A stretch of DNA of 7,104 nucleotides from JBGPYM01 sp041493205 (lineage in GTDB: Bacteria > Bacteroidota > Ignavibacteria > UBA10030 > UBA6906), in the NCBI GenBank assembly GCA_041493205.1, contig JBGPYM010000164.1, positions 1-7,104 on the forward strand. The letters run 5' to 3'. How positions within the stretch are numbered: position 1 is the stretch's first letter; each line of letters opens with the position of its first letter. A model generated the notes under the pieces. That model did no database searches. It had not been told where the DNA came from and saw only the letters and a program-made list of their open reading frames with translations. This document shows positions 6,259-7,104 of this stretch, piece after piece. The position numbers were made by a program, and so were the translations under genes.

Positions 6259-7104
6259 ATCGCCAAAAATCCCTGATCGCGGCACTCCTGTTGTTGGCGC
6301 CCCAGGCGGGCGCACAGCTTTCGATTGTCAATTTCGCCCACCTCTCTCACCTCACCGAGAGGGTGGTCCTCAACGGCGATTCTGTCTCCATCGTTCACGT
6401 CTATGCAAACTATCCGGAATACGAGTGGGTTGATGCGAAGGAATCCGGCCCGGAAGGGATCGCGTGCGTGGATGATGCCGCCCGCGCGGCAGTGTGCTAT
6501 CTCCGCCACTTCGAACTCACGGGGAACATTCGAAGCTTGCAGGAAGCAAAAGGTCTGCTCAAATTTGTCCTGGCAATGCAGACTCCCGACGGCGAGTTTT
6601 ACAACTATATCCGGTCTGATCATTCAATAAACCGTGACGGGACGACAAGCCGCAAATCATTCGGGTGGTGGGCCGCACGCGGGTTTTGGGCCATGTCCCT
6701 CGGCTATCGGGTCTTCCGGCCGATCGATGCGGCATTTGCCTCCCGTCTGCGCGCAGGCATAGAATGCTCGCTCCCGCAAGCAATGAAGTTGCTCGACCGA
6801 TACGGAAGGGTGGACACCGTGCACGGGATTCGAACTCCGCGCTGGCTCCTGTATGAATCGGCCGCGGATGCAACAGGGGAACTGGCGCTCGGATTGCTCG
6901 AGTGGCATTCCGCGACTAGGGATGCACGCACGCAACGACTCATCGACCGGCTCGCTCGAGGTATGATCATCATGCAGGAAGGGGACGCCCAAATCTTTCC
7001 CTACGGACTTCACCGCTCCTGGGAAACCACCTGGCACATGTGGGGGAACAGCGAGTCCCACGTCCTTGCGGAGGCAGGGAAGCGGTTCAGGAACCGCGAC
7101 TTCA
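6255..7104 (+). CDS. Exported alpha/alpha-toroid (six-hairpin glycosidase-like) protein, 3' end outside the window
   Basis: Translation from GTG 6255 stays open to the window edge: 283 codons without a stop. Residues 1-20 form a Sec signal peptide (NRQK, then an Ala/Leu core, then AGA before Gln21). The mature part has EGIACVDDAARAAVCYL (67-83), a helix ending in LTGN, MQTPDGEFYNYI (108-119), KSFGWWAARGFWAM (134-147), a helix with GELALGLLEWH, and IFPYGLHRSWETTWHMWGN (247-265). A V-D-D-x-A-R-A helix followed by Q-x-P-D-G-x-F-x-N and G-R/W-x-x-W-A blocks is typical of helical-hairpin toroid proteins linked to sugar metabolism. The exact family is not clear to me, and catalytic activity cannot be asserted. 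The GTG overlaps the dehydrogenase stop by four bases, and the signal peptide starts right there, which supports this start. It is the third toroid protein in the operon and the second exported one. Confidence 0.85.
   Translation, partial: MNRQKSLIAALLLLAPQAGAQLSIVNFAHLSHLTERVVLNGDSVSIVHVYANYPEYEWVDAKESGPEGIACVDDAARAAVCYLRHFELTGNIRSLQEAKGLLKFVLAMQTPDGEFYNYIRSDHSINRDGTTSRKSFGWWAARGFWAMSLGYRVFRPIDAAFASRLRAGIECSLPQAMKLLDRYGRVDTVHGIRTPRWLLYESAADATGELALGLLEWHSATRDARTQRLIDRLARGMIIMQEGDAQIFPYGLHRSWETTWHMWGNSESHVLAEAGKRFRNRDF

Overview
The window (7,104 bases, GC-rich) carries five genes, all on the + strand, packed head to tail with almost no intergenic DNA. The junctions are a 6-nt gap, a 4-nt ATGA overlap, a 1-nt gap and a 4-nt GTGA overlap, so at least the last four genes look like one translationally coupled operon. 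Clear Shine-Dalgarno sequences are missing before three of the four internal starts. That, with two Sec signal peptides and the tolerance of palindromic inserts in coding sequence, would fit a high-GC environmental bacterium of the Bacteroidota/Ignavibacteria/Acidobacteriota kind. This placement is a guess; nothing in the window is a taxonomic marker.

Layout: (1) bases 1-291, the 3' end of a gene whose C-terminus weakly resembles the tail of parvulin-type peptidyl-prolyl isomerases. (2) 298-2598, a 766-residue glycogen-debranching-like (amylo-alpha-1,6-glucosidase-like) glycosidase with no signal peptide, so probably cytoplasmic. (3) 2595-5240, an 881-residue protein of related fold with a Sec signal peptide, so exported. 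(4) 5242-6258, a medium-chain zinc-dependent alcohol/polyol dehydrogenase with both zinc sites intact. (5) 6255 to beyond the window end, another exported alpha/alpha-toroid protein, truncated by the window edge.

Taken together this looks like a carbohydrate-processing operon: two exported toroid proteins to act on a glycan outside the cytoplasm, one cytoplasmic toroid glycosidase to finish the fragments, and an NAD-type dehydrogenase acting on a released sugar or polyol, or oxidising a sugar ring. The substrate cannot be read from the sequence.

The most unusual structure is a short GC-rich palindromic repeat present twice, in the same reading frame, inside gene 3 (bases 4077-4113 and 4758-4797), with a partial third copy at 4716-4733. 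Each full copy encodes the peptide TGVPARGS, once in an apparent inter-helix loop and once in the linker to the C-terminal domain. This resembles mobile palindromic elements that insert into protein-coding genes, as known from Rickettsia. No stretch over 300 bases lacks a gene, and I see no RNA genes, CRISPR arrays, insertion sequences or convincing terminators.
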